Source: an uncultured Eubacteriales bacterium
Lineage (GTDB): Bacteria; Bacillota; Clostridia; Christensenellales; CAG-138
NCBI GenBank assembly: GCA_900549955.1
Contig: URQH01000004.1
Coordinates: forward strand, 46,981 to 110,980
DNA: 64,000 bases
Reading direction: 5' to 3'
Under the pieces are notes generated by a model. The model had not been told where the DNA came from. It was given only the letters and a program-made list of their open reading frames with translations, and did not search any database. Below, one piece after another: positions 15,492-24,560 of this stretch. How positions within the stretch are numbered: position 1 is the stretch's first letter; each line of letters starts with the position of its first letter. The translations under genes were made by a program, and so were the position numbers.

Positions 15492-16909
15492 TAGAACACG
15501 CGCCTTGCGCAGACAAAGTTGCGCGTCCAGTAGCTCGTCGTGCAGGAGCGCTTCACGACCTTGCCGTTGTTTGAAGATGCGTCGATCATCGTGTTGCCGC
15601 CAATGTAAATGCCGGTGTGCGTGACGACGCCGCCGGCATCGTCGTCCGTAAAGAACAACAGGTCGCCACGCTTGAGGTCGCTCATGCTCGAAATCAACGT
15701 CCACTTATCGACTCTGGCAAAGCTCTTGGCGCTGTAGCGTGTGGTCTTGACGCCGGCCTTGGTCAGGCAATAGTATACCAGGCCGGAACAGTCAAATGTA
15801 TTCGGGCCTTCATCGCCGAGCACATACCGCTTCCCAAGCTGTGCCTCTGCACATTCGATCATTGCGTTGACGCCGGAACCGTAGGATTCATCTCCACCGC
15901 TGGAGGGCGGGTCCGTGGGCGCCGGTGTGGCAGGTTCGGGCTGCGAGGGGTCGATCGGCACCGGCGTATCGTCAGCACCGTCGGGCACATCGATCTCCGG
16001 CAGATCGTCGTCCGGCACAGGAGTAGATTGAGAGGGTTTTTGCGTGGCGGTAGTGGGTTTCTGGGTGGCCGTCGGTTTCTTTGTCGTGGTTGGCTTGCTG
16101 GTTGCCGCGGGCTTCGGCGTTGCCGGTTTTGGCGTGGGCGTCGGGTCCACGGCCGGTTTGGCATCCGGAGAATAGAGCAGGTCCCGGTCGTCGGTGTTGA
16201 AGACACCGTCGACATCCATGCCGTTTTTTTGCTGGAATGCTTTCAGCGCTTCTTCCGTCGCCACGCCGAAGTATCCGTTGACCTTGTCCGTATAATATCC
16301 GAGTTCTGCAAGGAGCGATTGCATGCCGCGCACATCAGACCCGTTGTCGCCGAGTTTCATCTCGTAGGAGGCGGCATCATCGCTAAAGAGCTGTTCCTGC
16401 AGCGCGCTGTCGGCCACGCCGGTCATTTCCAAGTCGAGCGTGCGCTGAAACAGCGCCACGGCAGCCGCAGTCGCTTCGTTATAGGTTTCGCTGGGCTCAT
16501 CGGATTCCAGGTATCCCAGCTCCACCAGGCGGGAATGCAGTTGTTCCACCGCTGGATAGACATCGTTGAGCTGTAGTGTGGAATACTGAGAAACGTGTAC
16601 CTCAGCGGATGGAGTGGGGGTGGGGCCAGCCGCTTCCGGGGATGGGTCTCCAACGACAGGCTCGTGAGCCATGGACGGTTCCGGCGTTTGCGCGATGTCG
16701 TCCTCTAAGGCACGGAACGAAGCGGCTTCCTGTGTATTCGCAGAGCTCAACCGGTCCAGTCCGAGCGGCAGGAGCACAAAGCAGATCAGGGCAATGGAGC
16801 AGGCAGCCACGATCCAGGTACGCGCGCGCTTGGAAAACAGCGCCACGTTGGAAATTTGCCGGACGGATCCATGCTCCACCTGCAACTCCTTCTTCTTTTT
16901 CGATGGCAT
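15491..16909 (-). CDS. Membrane-anchored NlpC/P60 hydrolase with two peptidoglycan-binding domains
   Basis: The 472-residue protein has a basic N-terminus, one membrane segment at about 31-52, a TPxP linker, two PG_binding_1-type repeats (about 110-170 and 180-245), a long Thr/Pro/Lys spacer (about 250-340) and a C-terminal NlpC/P60 domain. Catalytic Cys is in FDCSGLVYYC and His in VVTHTGIYIG. It should cut peptide stems of the cell wall while held at the membrane. AAAGGAGG precedes the ATG. The pairing with a PflX-like gene is unexplained. Confidence 0.9.
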   Translation of the reverse strand: MPSKKKKELQVEHGSVRQISNVALFSKRARTWIVAACSIALICFVLLPLGLDRLSSANTQEAASFRALEDDIAQTPEPSMAHEPVVGDPSPEAAGPTPTPSAEVHVSQYSTLQLNDVYPAVEQLHSRLVELGYLESDEPSETYNEATAAAVALFQRTLDLEMTGVADSALQEQLFSDDAASYEMKLGDNGSDVRGMQSLLAELGYYTDKVNGYFGVATEEALKAFQQKNGMDVDGVFNTDDRDLLYSPDAKPAVDPTPTPKPATPKPAATSKPTTTKKPTATQKPTTATQKPSQSTPVPDDDLPEIDVPDGADDTPVPIDPSQPEPATPAPTDPPSSGGDESYGSGVNAMIECAEAQLGKRYVLGDEGPNTFDCSGLVYYCLTKAGVKTTRYSAKSFARVDKWTLISSMSDLKRGDLLFFTDDDAGGVVTHTGIYIGGNTMIDASSNNGKVVKRSCTTSYWTRNFVCARRVF

Positions 16910-17036
16910 TATGCAACCTCCTTTTTCGTTTCACCTTCCAGTTTCTACTGGTAACAGTATACACGACAAAAGGGACGATGAGTTTGAACATTTTGCGAAT
17001 TCCCGTAAGCGGTAAGTGGCCAAAAGACGGTACGTT

Positions 17037-17065
17037 TTGCAATTTGGACATGGTCGTGATAAAAT
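17037..17065 (+). promoter_or_regulatory. Promoter of the ABC-F gene
   Basis: TTGCAA at 17037-17042, 17 bases, extended -10 TGATAAAAT ending at 17065. It predicts a short leader of about 17 bases to ATG 17089. Confidence 0.6.
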
Positions 17066-17088
17066 GATAGCCATGGAGATTTGGATAT

Positions 17089-19026
17089 ATGGCACTGTTA
17101 CGCGCACAACATATTGCAAAGCACTTTGGTGAACGTACGCTGTTCTCCGGCGTCTCATTCGAGATTGCACCAGGCGACCGTGTGGGTCTTGTCGGCGTAA
17201 ACGGATGCGGCAAATCCACGCTGCTGCGCATACTGGCCGGGGAAGAACTGCCAGACGAGGGCGACATTCACCGATCAGCCGAGTGTCGCATTACCTGGCT
17301 CAAGCAACGGCAGACGGACACCGCAGGGCTGACCTTGTTGGACGCAACCATGCAGGAATTTGCGCCGCTCATGGATCTTGAGCGACAGCTGGAGGATATC
17401 TCAGCAAGACTGGAGCAGGGAGCGGACGACGTCTTGATCCGCCGGCAATACCGGTTGCAAGAGGAATATCAGCAAAGAGGCGGGCTGACGTTTCGCAGCC
17501 GCACCCGCGCCGTGTTGCTGGGACTGGGCTTTTCTGAAGCAGATATTGTGAAACCGGCGGATGTGCTGAGCGGCGGAGAATTGCGCAAAGCGCTGCTCGC
17601 CCGCGTCCTGCTCTCTGAGGCGACCCTGCTGCTCCTGGACGAGCCGACGAACCATCTGGACATTCGCGCGATCGAGTGGCTGGAAGATTATCTGCTGTCC
17701 TATCGGGGCGCGTTTGTGGTGGTCTCGCACGACCGGTATTTTCTCGATCGGGTGACAACACGCACCTTTGAGATGGAGCATGCGACATTGGCCATTTCCC
17801 GCGGGAACTACTCGCGCCATTTGCAGCTGAAGATGGATGCGCGCGAAGCGGCGGAGCGGCGGTATTATAATCAGCTGCGGGAAATCCGGAGGATTCAGGG
17901 GATCATCGAACAACAACGCCGGTGGAATCAGGCGCGCAATTATGTGACGATTGCATCTAAGGAAAAGCAGCTTGCGCGCATTCGCGAGGAGATGGTAAAG
18001 CCTGCCGATGACCCTGCCGCGATCCGCTTTTCGTTTCACGCAGTACCGCCAGCAGGAAACGATGTGCTGATCGTCCGCGCGCTGGAAAAACGGTTTGGGG
18101 AACGTACGCTGTTTAGCGGATTGGAGATGCATCTGCAACGGGGCGAACACGTATGCCTGCTGGGCGCAAACGGATGCGGAAAGACGACACTGCTGCGCAT
18201 CCTGACCGGGCAGGAAACACCCGATGGCGGCGGCTTTCAGATTGGCGCGAATGTTCGCATTGGTTATTACGAGCAGTCCATGCGCGGCCTGTCGGCAGAG
18301 CTGACGGTGCTGGAGCAGGTTGGGATGCTCTTTCCACGCATGGATCAGCAGCAGCTGCGTTCGGCGCTTGGCCAGTTTCTGTTTCGTGGGGACGATGTGT
18401 TCAAGCGCATCGGCGAGTTGTCCGGCGGGGAGCTTGCGCGCATCCAGCTGCTCAAGCTGATGCTCTCCGGGTGTAATCTGCTGTTGCTGGATGAGCCGAC
18501 CAACCACCTGGATATTCCATCCCGTGAGGCGCTGGAGCGAGCGCTGTCGGCCTATGATGGCACAATGCTCGCGGTGACACACGACCGCTATTTTGTCGAT
18601 CAGATTGCGGACCGGATCCTGGTACTCACGCGGGATGGCCTGCAGGAATTTGCCGGTGACTGGACGGCATACAGCGCCTCTCTGGCGGCGGACAGCAGGC
18701 AGCGGGATGCTGTAACGGAAGATGCGCCGCGTGCCCGCCAGGTCAACGACTATGTGCACAAGCGCGAGCAGCGCAGCGCCATACAGCATGCCCGCGGCGC
18801 CCTGAAACGCGCGGAGGCACGTGTGGAAGAGCAGGAACGCTTGCTCAGCGCGTGTCAGCAAAAGCTGTCTTCACCGGAGATTGCCACCGATTACAATGCA
18901 GCGATGCGTGTAGCCGAGGAAGCGGCGCGCCTTGAAGCGGAGCTAGAGTCGCTCTATGCGGACTGGCAGGAAGCAGATCAGGCGCTACAGGCCCTTTGTT
19001 GCGGGGCGGAACAGGAGGAAACATGA
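17089..19026 (+). CDS. ABC-F family ATPase
   Basis: The 645-residue protein is two fused ABC domains without membrane segments. Walker A motifs are GVNGCGKST and GANGCGKTT; signatures are LSGGE in both halves; Walker B motifs read LLLLDEPTNHLDI in both. A charged interdomain linker (about 235-305, rich in Arg/Gln/Glu) and a C-terminal coiled coil (about 555-640) fit the Uup/YfmR/YdiF-type group. These proteins bind the ribosomal E site; some protect against antibiotics, others assist translation. Nothing here proves resistance. The last codon overlaps the next gene (ATGA). Confidence 0.88.
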   Translation: MALLRAQHIAKHFGERTLFSGVSFEIAPGDRVGLVGVNGCGKSTLLRILAGEELPDEGDIHRSAECRITWLKQRQTDTAGLTLLDATMQEFAPLMDLERQLEDISARLEQGADDVLIRRQYRLQEEYQQRGGLTFRSRTRAVLLGLGFSEADIVKPADVLSGGELRKALLARVLLSEATLLLLDEPTNHLDIRAIEWLEDYLLSYRGAFVVVSHDRYFLDRVTTRTFEMEHATLAISRGNYSRHLQLKMDAREAAERRYYNQLREIRRIQGIIEQQRRWNQARNYVTIASKEKQLARIREEMVKPADDPAAIRFSFHAVPPAGNDVLIVRALEKRFGERTLFSGLEMHLQRGEHVCLLGANGCGKTTLLRILTGQETPDGGGFQIGANVRIGYYEQSMRGLSAELTVLEQVGMLFPRMDQQQLRSALGQFLFRGDDVFKRIGELSGGELARIQLLKLMLSGCNLLLLDEPTNHLDIPSREALERALSAYDGTMLAVTHDRYFVDQIADRILVLTRDGLQEFAGDWTAYSASLAADSRQRDAVTEDAPRARQVNDYVHKREQRSAIQHARGALKRAEARVEEQERLLSACQQKLSSPEIATDYNAAMRVAEEAARLEAELESLYADWQEADQALQALCCGAEQEET

Positions 19027-20153
19027 CGTTTAAACGATTTTCGCTGGGTCTGCGGTTTCTGCTGCAGGATGCCGAGGGGTTTTCCCCGGTCGACGCCTGG
19101 AACCTGTTGTTTGCCTCGTTGTCTCCAACGGAAGTGAAGGGGATGGAATTGTACGGGGTCAGCCAGCAGGAGAGAGGACAGCAATGCTATATCTGTGTGT
19201 TCACAAAAGCTTCCCTTAGCCGCTGCCGCGCGCTATATGCCCGTCTCTCCGCGCATCCGCTCATCTGCTCCCACCTACTGTTCTATCGTCCATTTTTGCA
19301 GAACAACCGTTTGGAACAGCTGGAAGGTTATGAGTTTCTTGGCACGGTGGGAGACAGCGGGGAGGTGCAATATGGCGCCGCGGCCTATGGGGAAATGCGT
19401 TTCCATGGCGACAACAAGCCGCTGGATCCCCTGCTGGAACCGGCCGTGTTCCTCATAGCGCCAGACGCCTACCGGGGCATCTTGACGCCGGAGCAGGCGA
19501 TCCGTTGCCTCATGCGCGTGGCCTATGCTTATTTCCCGCTTGCGCAGATCATCCCGTTTCCAATGGCGGACGGGGGCCGCGGCACGATCGATGCGCTGAT
19601 CCATGCGCTGGGCGGCCGGTATGTGCCAGTCAGGCTCAAGCAGGAAAACGGGGAATCCATCGATACACAATACGGTATTTTACCGGATCGTACCATCGTC
19701 ATTGAAAGCGAGTGCGTGTCGCATGCGCAGCAACTGCTCTGCGAAATGTTGGATATTGGGTATACTTCCTTTATCGTCGGGCTCTATGGTGACGCGGCCT
19801 GCAGCCAAAGCGCGCCGTTCCAGTTGCCGCTGCACCCGAAAATCGGAGACGTGCAGATTCGTATTATCGACAGTGGTTCCGGTAACGCGTTCTTTCTGGA
19901 CCGGGCGGAATTCAATGCGCGCATCCGCGATGTATCCATCGTGGTGACGGGCGACGGGTATCCGGAAACAGCGCACCTCGACGCCGTCAATGAGATCAAA
20001 CGCCGCTGTGCGGAGGAAAATGTCCCCGTCGTCGTGTTCGAGGGCGAACCGGATCCGCCGGCTACCGTGGAGGCAGCGCTGCAGGCGCTGCGTGTCAGCG
20101 CCGACCGCGTGTTCCGGCTGCTGAAGACGGGCGGCCGGTTACAACACCGGTAG
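19023..20153 (+). CDS. Degenerate glycerate kinase-like protein with unknown N-terminal domain
   Basis: The 376-residue protein joins an unrecognised N-terminal region (1-140) to a shortened glycerate kinase fold (PF02595). Kinase-like blocks are FLIAPDAYRGILTPEQAI, PMADGGRGTIDALIHALGG, YGILPDRTIVIES and, near the end, VTGDGYPETAHLDAVNEIKR. The family's GGSATNDGG loop is replaced by GLYGDAACSQSA and about 100 central residues are missing, so catalysis on glycerate is doubtful. It is translationally coupled to the ABC-F gene, so a translation-linked role is possible but is inference. Confidence 0.6.
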   Translation: MTFKRFSLGLRFLLQDAEGFSPVDAWNLLFASLSPTEVKGMELYGVSQQERGQQCYICVFTKASLSRCRALYARLSAHPLICSHLLFYRPFLQNNRLEQLEGYEFLGTVGDSGEVQYGAAAYGEMRFHGDNKPLDPLLEPAVFLIAPDAYRGILTPEQAIRCLMRVAYAYFPLAQIIPFPMADGGRGTIDALIHALGGRYVPVRLKQENGESIDTQYGILPDRTIVIESECVSHAQQLLCEMLDIGYTSFIVGLYGDAACSQSAPFQLPLHPKIGDVQIRIIDSGSGNAFFLDRAEFNARIRDVSIVVTGDGYPETAHLDAVNEIKRRCAEENVPVVVFEGEPDPPATVEAALQALRVSADRVFRLLKTGGRLQHR

Positions 20154-20189
20154 AACGCAGTATGATCGAAAGGATTTGAGTGAGGGAGC

Positions 20190-22751
20190 ATGGAACGACT
20201 GATCGCCATCGACGGAAACAGCCTGTTGTTTCGCGCCTACTATGCCTTGCCCGATATGACGACCCGTGATGGCGTGCCAACGGGGGCGTTGCACGGCTTT
20301 TTGACGATGCTGCTCAAGCTTGCGCAAACCAACCCGGACTATCTTGCCGTGGCCTTTGACCTGCCAGGCAAGAACTTTCGGCACGAACGGTACGACGCAT
20401 ACAAAGCGGGGCGCCGGGAGACGCCGGAGGACCTGAGCAGCCAGTTCCCGCTGCTGCGTGAGCTGCTTGCCGAGATGGGAATTGCCGTGTGCACGTGTCC
20501 CGGCTTTGAGGCCGACGACATTCTCGGCACGCTGGCAAAACGAGCCGAAGCACGGGGCGCGTCTGTCCTGCTCGTGACAGGCGATCGGGACGCATTGCAG
20601 CTCGTATCCGAACGGACACATGTGCTGTTGACCAAACGCGGCTTGTCCGACACCGTGGAATATACTGTGGAGCTGCTGCAGGAGCAATATGGGTTGTCAC
20701 CCAGCCGCATGCGGGATCTCAAGGGGTTGATGGGCGACAATTCCGACAACATTCCCGGGATTCCCGGCGTTGGGGAAAAAACGGCGCTGAAGTTGCTTGC
20801 CGAATATGGCGATCTCGAAGCGGTGCTGTCCCATGCTGGTGAAATCAAGGGCAAGCTGGGTGAGCGCGTGCGGGAGAATGCGGAGTCCGCCCGACTGAGT
20901 TATTGGCTGGGCACCATCGATACGCAGGCGCCTGTAACAACGGATCTGTCGGATTGTGCCTTTCACCTGCCAACGTTATCCGGCGCCGGGGAGCATCTGC
21001 GCGCGCTGGAGCTGCGCGCCGTACTGGCCAAGCTCCCGGAGCGGGAAGAACCGCGGCGACCTGTGGAGGCGACCGGCTGTACATGTACCCCGATCGATTC
21101 GCTACCAGCGCTCCAGGAAGCCATTGCCGCGCATCCCGCGCCAAAAGCGTTCGCTGTCTGCACGGAAGGGCAGATTTCATTTGCCTTTTCGCCCAAGCAG
21201 TCGTATGTAGTAACGGCGGGGGAAACGCTGTTTGACGCCGTCCTGGAGCCGGCGCAGGTGTACCGCGCGCTGGCCCCATTGTTGCAGGATGCGTTGGTTG
21301 AAAAACTGGTGTTCGACGGAAAGTCGCTCCGGCACAACGCCGCCGGCTTTGGAGTGGACGTGCGGCATATTGCATTTGACGCTATGATTGCGGACTATCT
21401 GCTCAATGCCATTCGCCCAGCTACGACGCTGCAGCAGACTTGCGAACGGCATTTGGGAACCTTGCAGGCCTCGGCTGCGCTGTTGTTCCCCTTGCGTGAA
21501 CGCATGCGTGCCCTGCTGGAGCAGCAGTCGATGACGGCGCTCTATGACGACATGGAGCTGCCCCTTTCGGGCGTGCTGTATCACATGGAATGCGAAGGGT
21601 TTCGCGTGGACGACGCCGTGCTGCTGCAAATGCAGAGCCAGTTTGAAACGCGCGCTGGCGAGTTGGCGTCCGAAATCTATACGCAGGCAGGGGAGACCTT
21701 CAATATCCTTTCGCCCAAGCAACTTGGCACCGTGCTGTTCGAGCACCTGAAGCTGCCGCCGCAGCGTAAGACGAAGTCTGGCTATTCCACGGATGCCGAC
21801 ACACTCGACCGGTTGGCGCCGCTGCACCCGGTGGTCCGGCTGATTCAGGAGTACCGGTTCCTCACAAAGCTCAAGAGCACATTTGTCGACGGGCTGTTAG
21901 CGGCGCGTGCGCCGGCAGACGGGCGTGTACGGACGCGGTTCCAGCAATGCGTGACCGCGACGGGACGGATTTCCAGCACGGAGCCAAATTTACAAAACAT
22001 TCCCGTACGCACTGCGCTTGGCCGTGAGATTCGCAAGGCATTCGTTGCCAGCGAAGGCAACGTGCTCATCGGTGCCGACTATTCGCAGATCGAATTGCGC
22101 ATTTTGGCGCACCTGAGCGAGGACGACGGGCTGATCGAGGCCTTCCGCAGCGGGGAGGACGTGCACCGGCACACGGCGAGCGAAGTCTTTGGCGTACCGC
22201 TGGACTCGGTGACGGCGGAGATGCGCAGCGCCGCCAAAGCGGTGAACTTTGGCATCGTCTACGGCATCAGCGACTTTGGCCTCGCGCAAAACCTGAACAT
22301 CCCGGTCAAGCGCGCGGGCGAATATATCCGGATGTATCTGGCACGCTATCCGGGCGTGCATGCCTTCATGGAGCGATGTGTGACCGAAGGCCGAGAGCGC
22401 GGCTACGCTGTCACGATGTTTGGGCGACGGCGCGCGCTGCCGGAACTTAAGAGCAGCAACTACAACACGCGTTCGTTTGGCGAGCGGGTGGCAATGAACA
22501 TGCCCATTCAGGGAAGCGCCGCAGACATCATCAAGCTGGCCATGGTCCATGCCGAGCAGATGCTACAGGAACGGCGGCTTCGCGCCCGGCTCATCCTGCA
22601 GGTGCATGACGAACTGATCTTCGATGCCCCGCTGGAGGAGCAGGACCAGGTGTTGGCGCTTGCAAGGGACTGTATGGAGCATGTGTGCGAGCTGCGCGTC
22701 CCGTTGATCGCCGAAGCGCGTGCCGGGCACAGCTGGTATGATACCAAATGA
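20190..22751 (+). CDS. polA: DNA polymerase I
   Basis: The 853-residue protein has the 5'-nuclease domain (1-290, with FEADDILGTLA and GDRDALQL), a middle domain and the family A polymerase. Polymerase motif A is GADYSQIELRILAHLS, motif B is RSAAKAVNFGIVYG and motif C is LQVHDELIF. The middle 3'-5' exonuclease-like domain lacks the DxE metal ligands, so proofreading is probably absent, as in other Gram-positive Pol I. It fills gaps and removes RNA primers. It is first in a run of tightly packed genes and overlaps coaE by four bases. Confidence 0.96.
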   Translation: MERLIAIDGNSLLFRAYYALPDMTTRDGVPTGALHGFLTMLLKLAQTNPDYLAVAFDLPGKNFRHERYDAYKAGRRETPEDLSSQFPLLRELLAEMGIAVCTCPGFEADDILGTLAKRAEARGASVLLVTGDRDALQLVSERTHVLLTKRGLSDTVEYTVELLQEQYGLSPSRMRDLKGLMGDNSDNIPGIPGVGEKTALKLLAEYGDLEAVLSHAGEIKGKLGERVRENAESARLSYWLGTIDTQAPVTTDLSDCAFHLPTLSGAGEHLRALELRAVLAKLPEREEPRRPVEATGCTCTPIDSLPALQEAIAAHPAPKAFAVCTEGQISFAFSPKQSYVVTAGETLFDAVLEPAQVYRALAPLLQDALVEKLVFDGKSLRHNAAGFGVDVRHIAFDAMIADYLLNAIRPATTLQQTCERHLGTLQASAALLFPLRERMRALLEQQSMTALYDDMELPLSGVLYHMECEGFRVDDAVLLQMQSQFETRAGELASEIYTQAGETFNILSPKQLGTVLFEHLKLPPQRKTKSGYSTDADTLDRLAPLHPVVRLIQEYRFLTKLKSTFVDGLLAARAPADGRVRTRFQQCVTATGRISSTEPNLQNIPVRTALGREIRKAFVASEGNVLIGADYSQIELRILAHLSEDDGLIEAFRSGEDVHRHTASEVFGVPLDSVTAEMRSAAKAVNFGIVYGISDFGLAQNLNIPVKRAGEYIRMYLARYPGVHAFMERCVTEGRERGYAVTMFGRRRALPELKSSNYNTRSFGERVAMNMPIQGSAADIIKLAMVHAEQMLQERRLRARLILQVHDELIFDAPLEEQDQVLALARDCMEHVCELRVPLIAEARAGHSWYDTK

Positions 22752-23389
22752 CGAATGAAAATCCGAAAAATTTCATCGGTCTGACGGGCGGGATTGGCGC
22801 GGGAAAGTCGACGGTTTCCGCGCGGTTTGCGGCGCTGGGAGCCGTGGTGCTGGATGCGGACGCGGTCTCAAGGCAGGCGCTTGAGCCGGAGGGCTGCTGC
22901 TATGACGCCGTGCTGTCGCTCTTTGGCCGGGAGATCGCGCTCGCGGATGGCCGCATAGACCGCAGGCGCGTGGCGGGCATCGTGTTTTCTGATGCCGCCA
23001 TGCTGCAGCGGCTGAATGCCATCGTACACCCGGCCGTCGGGCGTGAGCTGCTCCGCCAGGCTTCGGCTGTGCCGGCGCACGTGCTGGCCCTGTTCGATGT
23101 GCCGTTGTTGTTTGAAAGCGGCTGGCATCGCATGATGCATAAGACCATCGTCGTTGCGGCAGAGGACGCGGTGCGCGTTGCCCGCATCTGCGCGCGCGAT
23201 GGGTGCACGGCCGAAGAGGCGCTGGCGCGCATTCGCAACCAGATGCCGCAGCAGCAGAAATGCCGTATGGCCGATTATATCTTGGTAAACGATGGCACCG
23301 TAGAAAACCTGTACCGGAGCGTCGACGCGCTCTATAAAACGCTGTACGCAGAGCTCTTGCGTGCAGAACCGTCGGAGGTCTGTCCGTGA
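22748..23389 (+). CDS. coaE: Dephospho-CoA kinase
   Basis: The 213-residue P-loop kinase phosphorylates dephospho-CoA in the last step of CoA synthesis. Walker A is GLTGGIGAGKST near residues 12-23; DADAVSRQ and the IVHPAV motif of the family follow, then DVPLLFESG. The ATG overlaps the polA stop (ATGA), and its own end overlaps the next GTG start. The polA-coaE order is common in Gram-positives. Confidence 0.93.
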   Translation: MTNENPKNFIGLTGGIGAGKSTVSARFAALGAVVLDADAVSRQALEPEGCCYDAVLSLFGREIALADGRIDRRRVAGIVFSDAAMLQRLNAIVHPAVGRELLRQASAVPAHVLALFDVPLLFESGWHRMMHKTIVVAAEDAVRVARICARDGCTAEEALARIRNQMPQQQKCRMADYILVNDGTVENLYRSVDALYKTLYAELLRAEPSEVCP

Positions 23390-23994
23390 AGAAGGCAATT
23401 CTCGTTGTCGCAATCCTCATTTTGCTCGTGTGCGCCGTGTTTGGATCACTGTTGCTGCGCGAGCGTATTGAACATGAGCGTCTGCTCGCGGAATACCCGA
23501 CAGGCTATCTGCCGGAAATTGCCAAATATGCTGCCGAATTTGAATTGGATCCCTATCTGGTGCTGTCTGTCATGCGGTGCGAGAGCAGCTTTCGGAGCGA
23601 CGCGGTCAGCCATGCCGGCGCCATTGGGCTCATGCAGGTCATGCCGGATACCGGCGCCTGGATTGCGCACAAGCTGAACCTGGATGACGTGTATACCGAG
23701 TCCATGCTGTATGAGCCGGACTATAACGTTCGTTTTGGGTGCTGGTTTCTCCGTTTCCTGACAGATCGGTTTGATGGAGAAAGGCGACATATTATCGCCG
23801 CATACAATGCGGGTCATGGCAGCGTGGAAGGCTGGCTGGACGATCCCAACTACGCACAGGATGGCCTGCTGCTGGAGATCCCTTACCCCGAAACGGCCCG
23901 GTATGTGGAAAAAGTGCAGCAGGCGTATGATGCATATACCAGCCTGTATCCGGATTTGTTTACAGATGGTTCGTTTGAATCCAGTGCCAAATGA
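23386..23994 (+). CDS. Lytic transglycosylase (SLT domain), membrane-anchored
   Basis: The 202-residue protein has an N-terminal membrane anchor (about 4-25) and a soluble lytic transglycosylase domain. Catalytic Glu is in VMRCESSF, followed by AIGLMQVMPDTGAWIA and IIAAYNAGHGSVEGW, the typical SLT motifs. It should cleave glycan strands outside the membrane. GTG start overlapping coaE (GTGA). The location after coaE matches other Clostridia. Confidence 0.92.
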   Translation: MKKAILVVAILILLVCAVFGSLLLRERIEHERLLAEYPTGYLPEIAKYAAEFELDPYLVLSVMRCESSFRSDAVSHAGAIGLMQVMPDTGAWIAHKLNLDDVYTESMLYEPDYNVRFGCWFLRFLTDRFDGERRHIIAAYNAGHGSVEGWLDDPNYAQDGLLLEIPYPETARYVEKVQQAYDAYTSLYPDLFTDGSFESSAK

Positions 23995-24003
23995 TGGTAT
24001 ACT
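23975..24003 (+). promoter_or_regulatory. Internal promoter before lspA
   Basis: TTGAAT at 23975-23980, 17 bases, TATACT at 23998-24003 with TG one base upstream (extended -10). It overlaps the 3' end of the transglycosylase gene. The predicted leader carries AAGGAG at 24019-24024. Confidence 0.55.
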
Positions 24004-24032
24004 TTGGCTAGTTTGAACAAGGAGTCACGATT

Positions 24033-24560
24033 TTGCTGGAATTATCGGTCGTCGTTCTTGTGCTGATCGCCGATCAGCTTTCCAAGTATCTGGTGGATCT
24101 GTATCTTCCGCTGGGTACTTCCGTCCCGTTCATCGACGGGGTGATCCACCTGACCGCGGTGCACAATACCGGCGCCGCGTGGGGAATGCTCTCGGGCGCC
24201 CGTGTCGTGTTTCTCATCATTACCCCCGTCCTGTGCGCGGGCTTGATCGTGCTGCTGGTCAAGCGGCGCAGTCGCATCGGTCGGCTCGGGCGGGTGTGCA
24301 TTTCGCTGCTTCTCGCCGGCGCCATTGGCAACCTGATCGATCGGGCATTGCTTGGATACGTACGCGATATGTTTGAATTTGGCTTTTTCAATTTTCCGGT
24401 TTTCAATGTGGCAGATATGTCGATTACGTTTGGCTGCGTGCTGCTCTGCATCGATACGCTGTTCCTGAAGCGGGGGACGATCTTTGGCGCGCTGGAGCGG
24501 GAAAAGCCGCGGCAGTCAGATCCTGGCGCAGACGGAGAAGAGGCACAGGGCGATGTGTGA
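24033..24560 (+). CDS. lspA: Lipoprotein signal peptidase (signal peptidase II)
   Basis: The 175-residue protein has four membrane helices and the two catalytic Asp of LspA: one in AIGNLIDRALLGYVRD and one in FNVADMSITFG. It removes signal peptides from prolipoproteins, of which two are encoded just downstream (25524 and 26672). The start is a TTG at 24033 with AAGGAG 8 bases upstream. A hydrophilic tail (about 155-175) is longer than usual. Its end overlaps the rluD-like start. Confidence 0.93.
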   Translation: MLELSVVVLVLIADQLSKYLVDLYLPLGTSVPFIDGVIHLTAVHNTGAAWGMLSGARVVFLIITPVLCAGLIVLLVKRRSRIGRLGRVCISLLLAGAIGNLIDRALLGYVRDMFEFGFFNFPVFNVADMSITFGCVLLCIDTLFLKRGTIFGALEREKPRQSDPGADGEEAQGDV

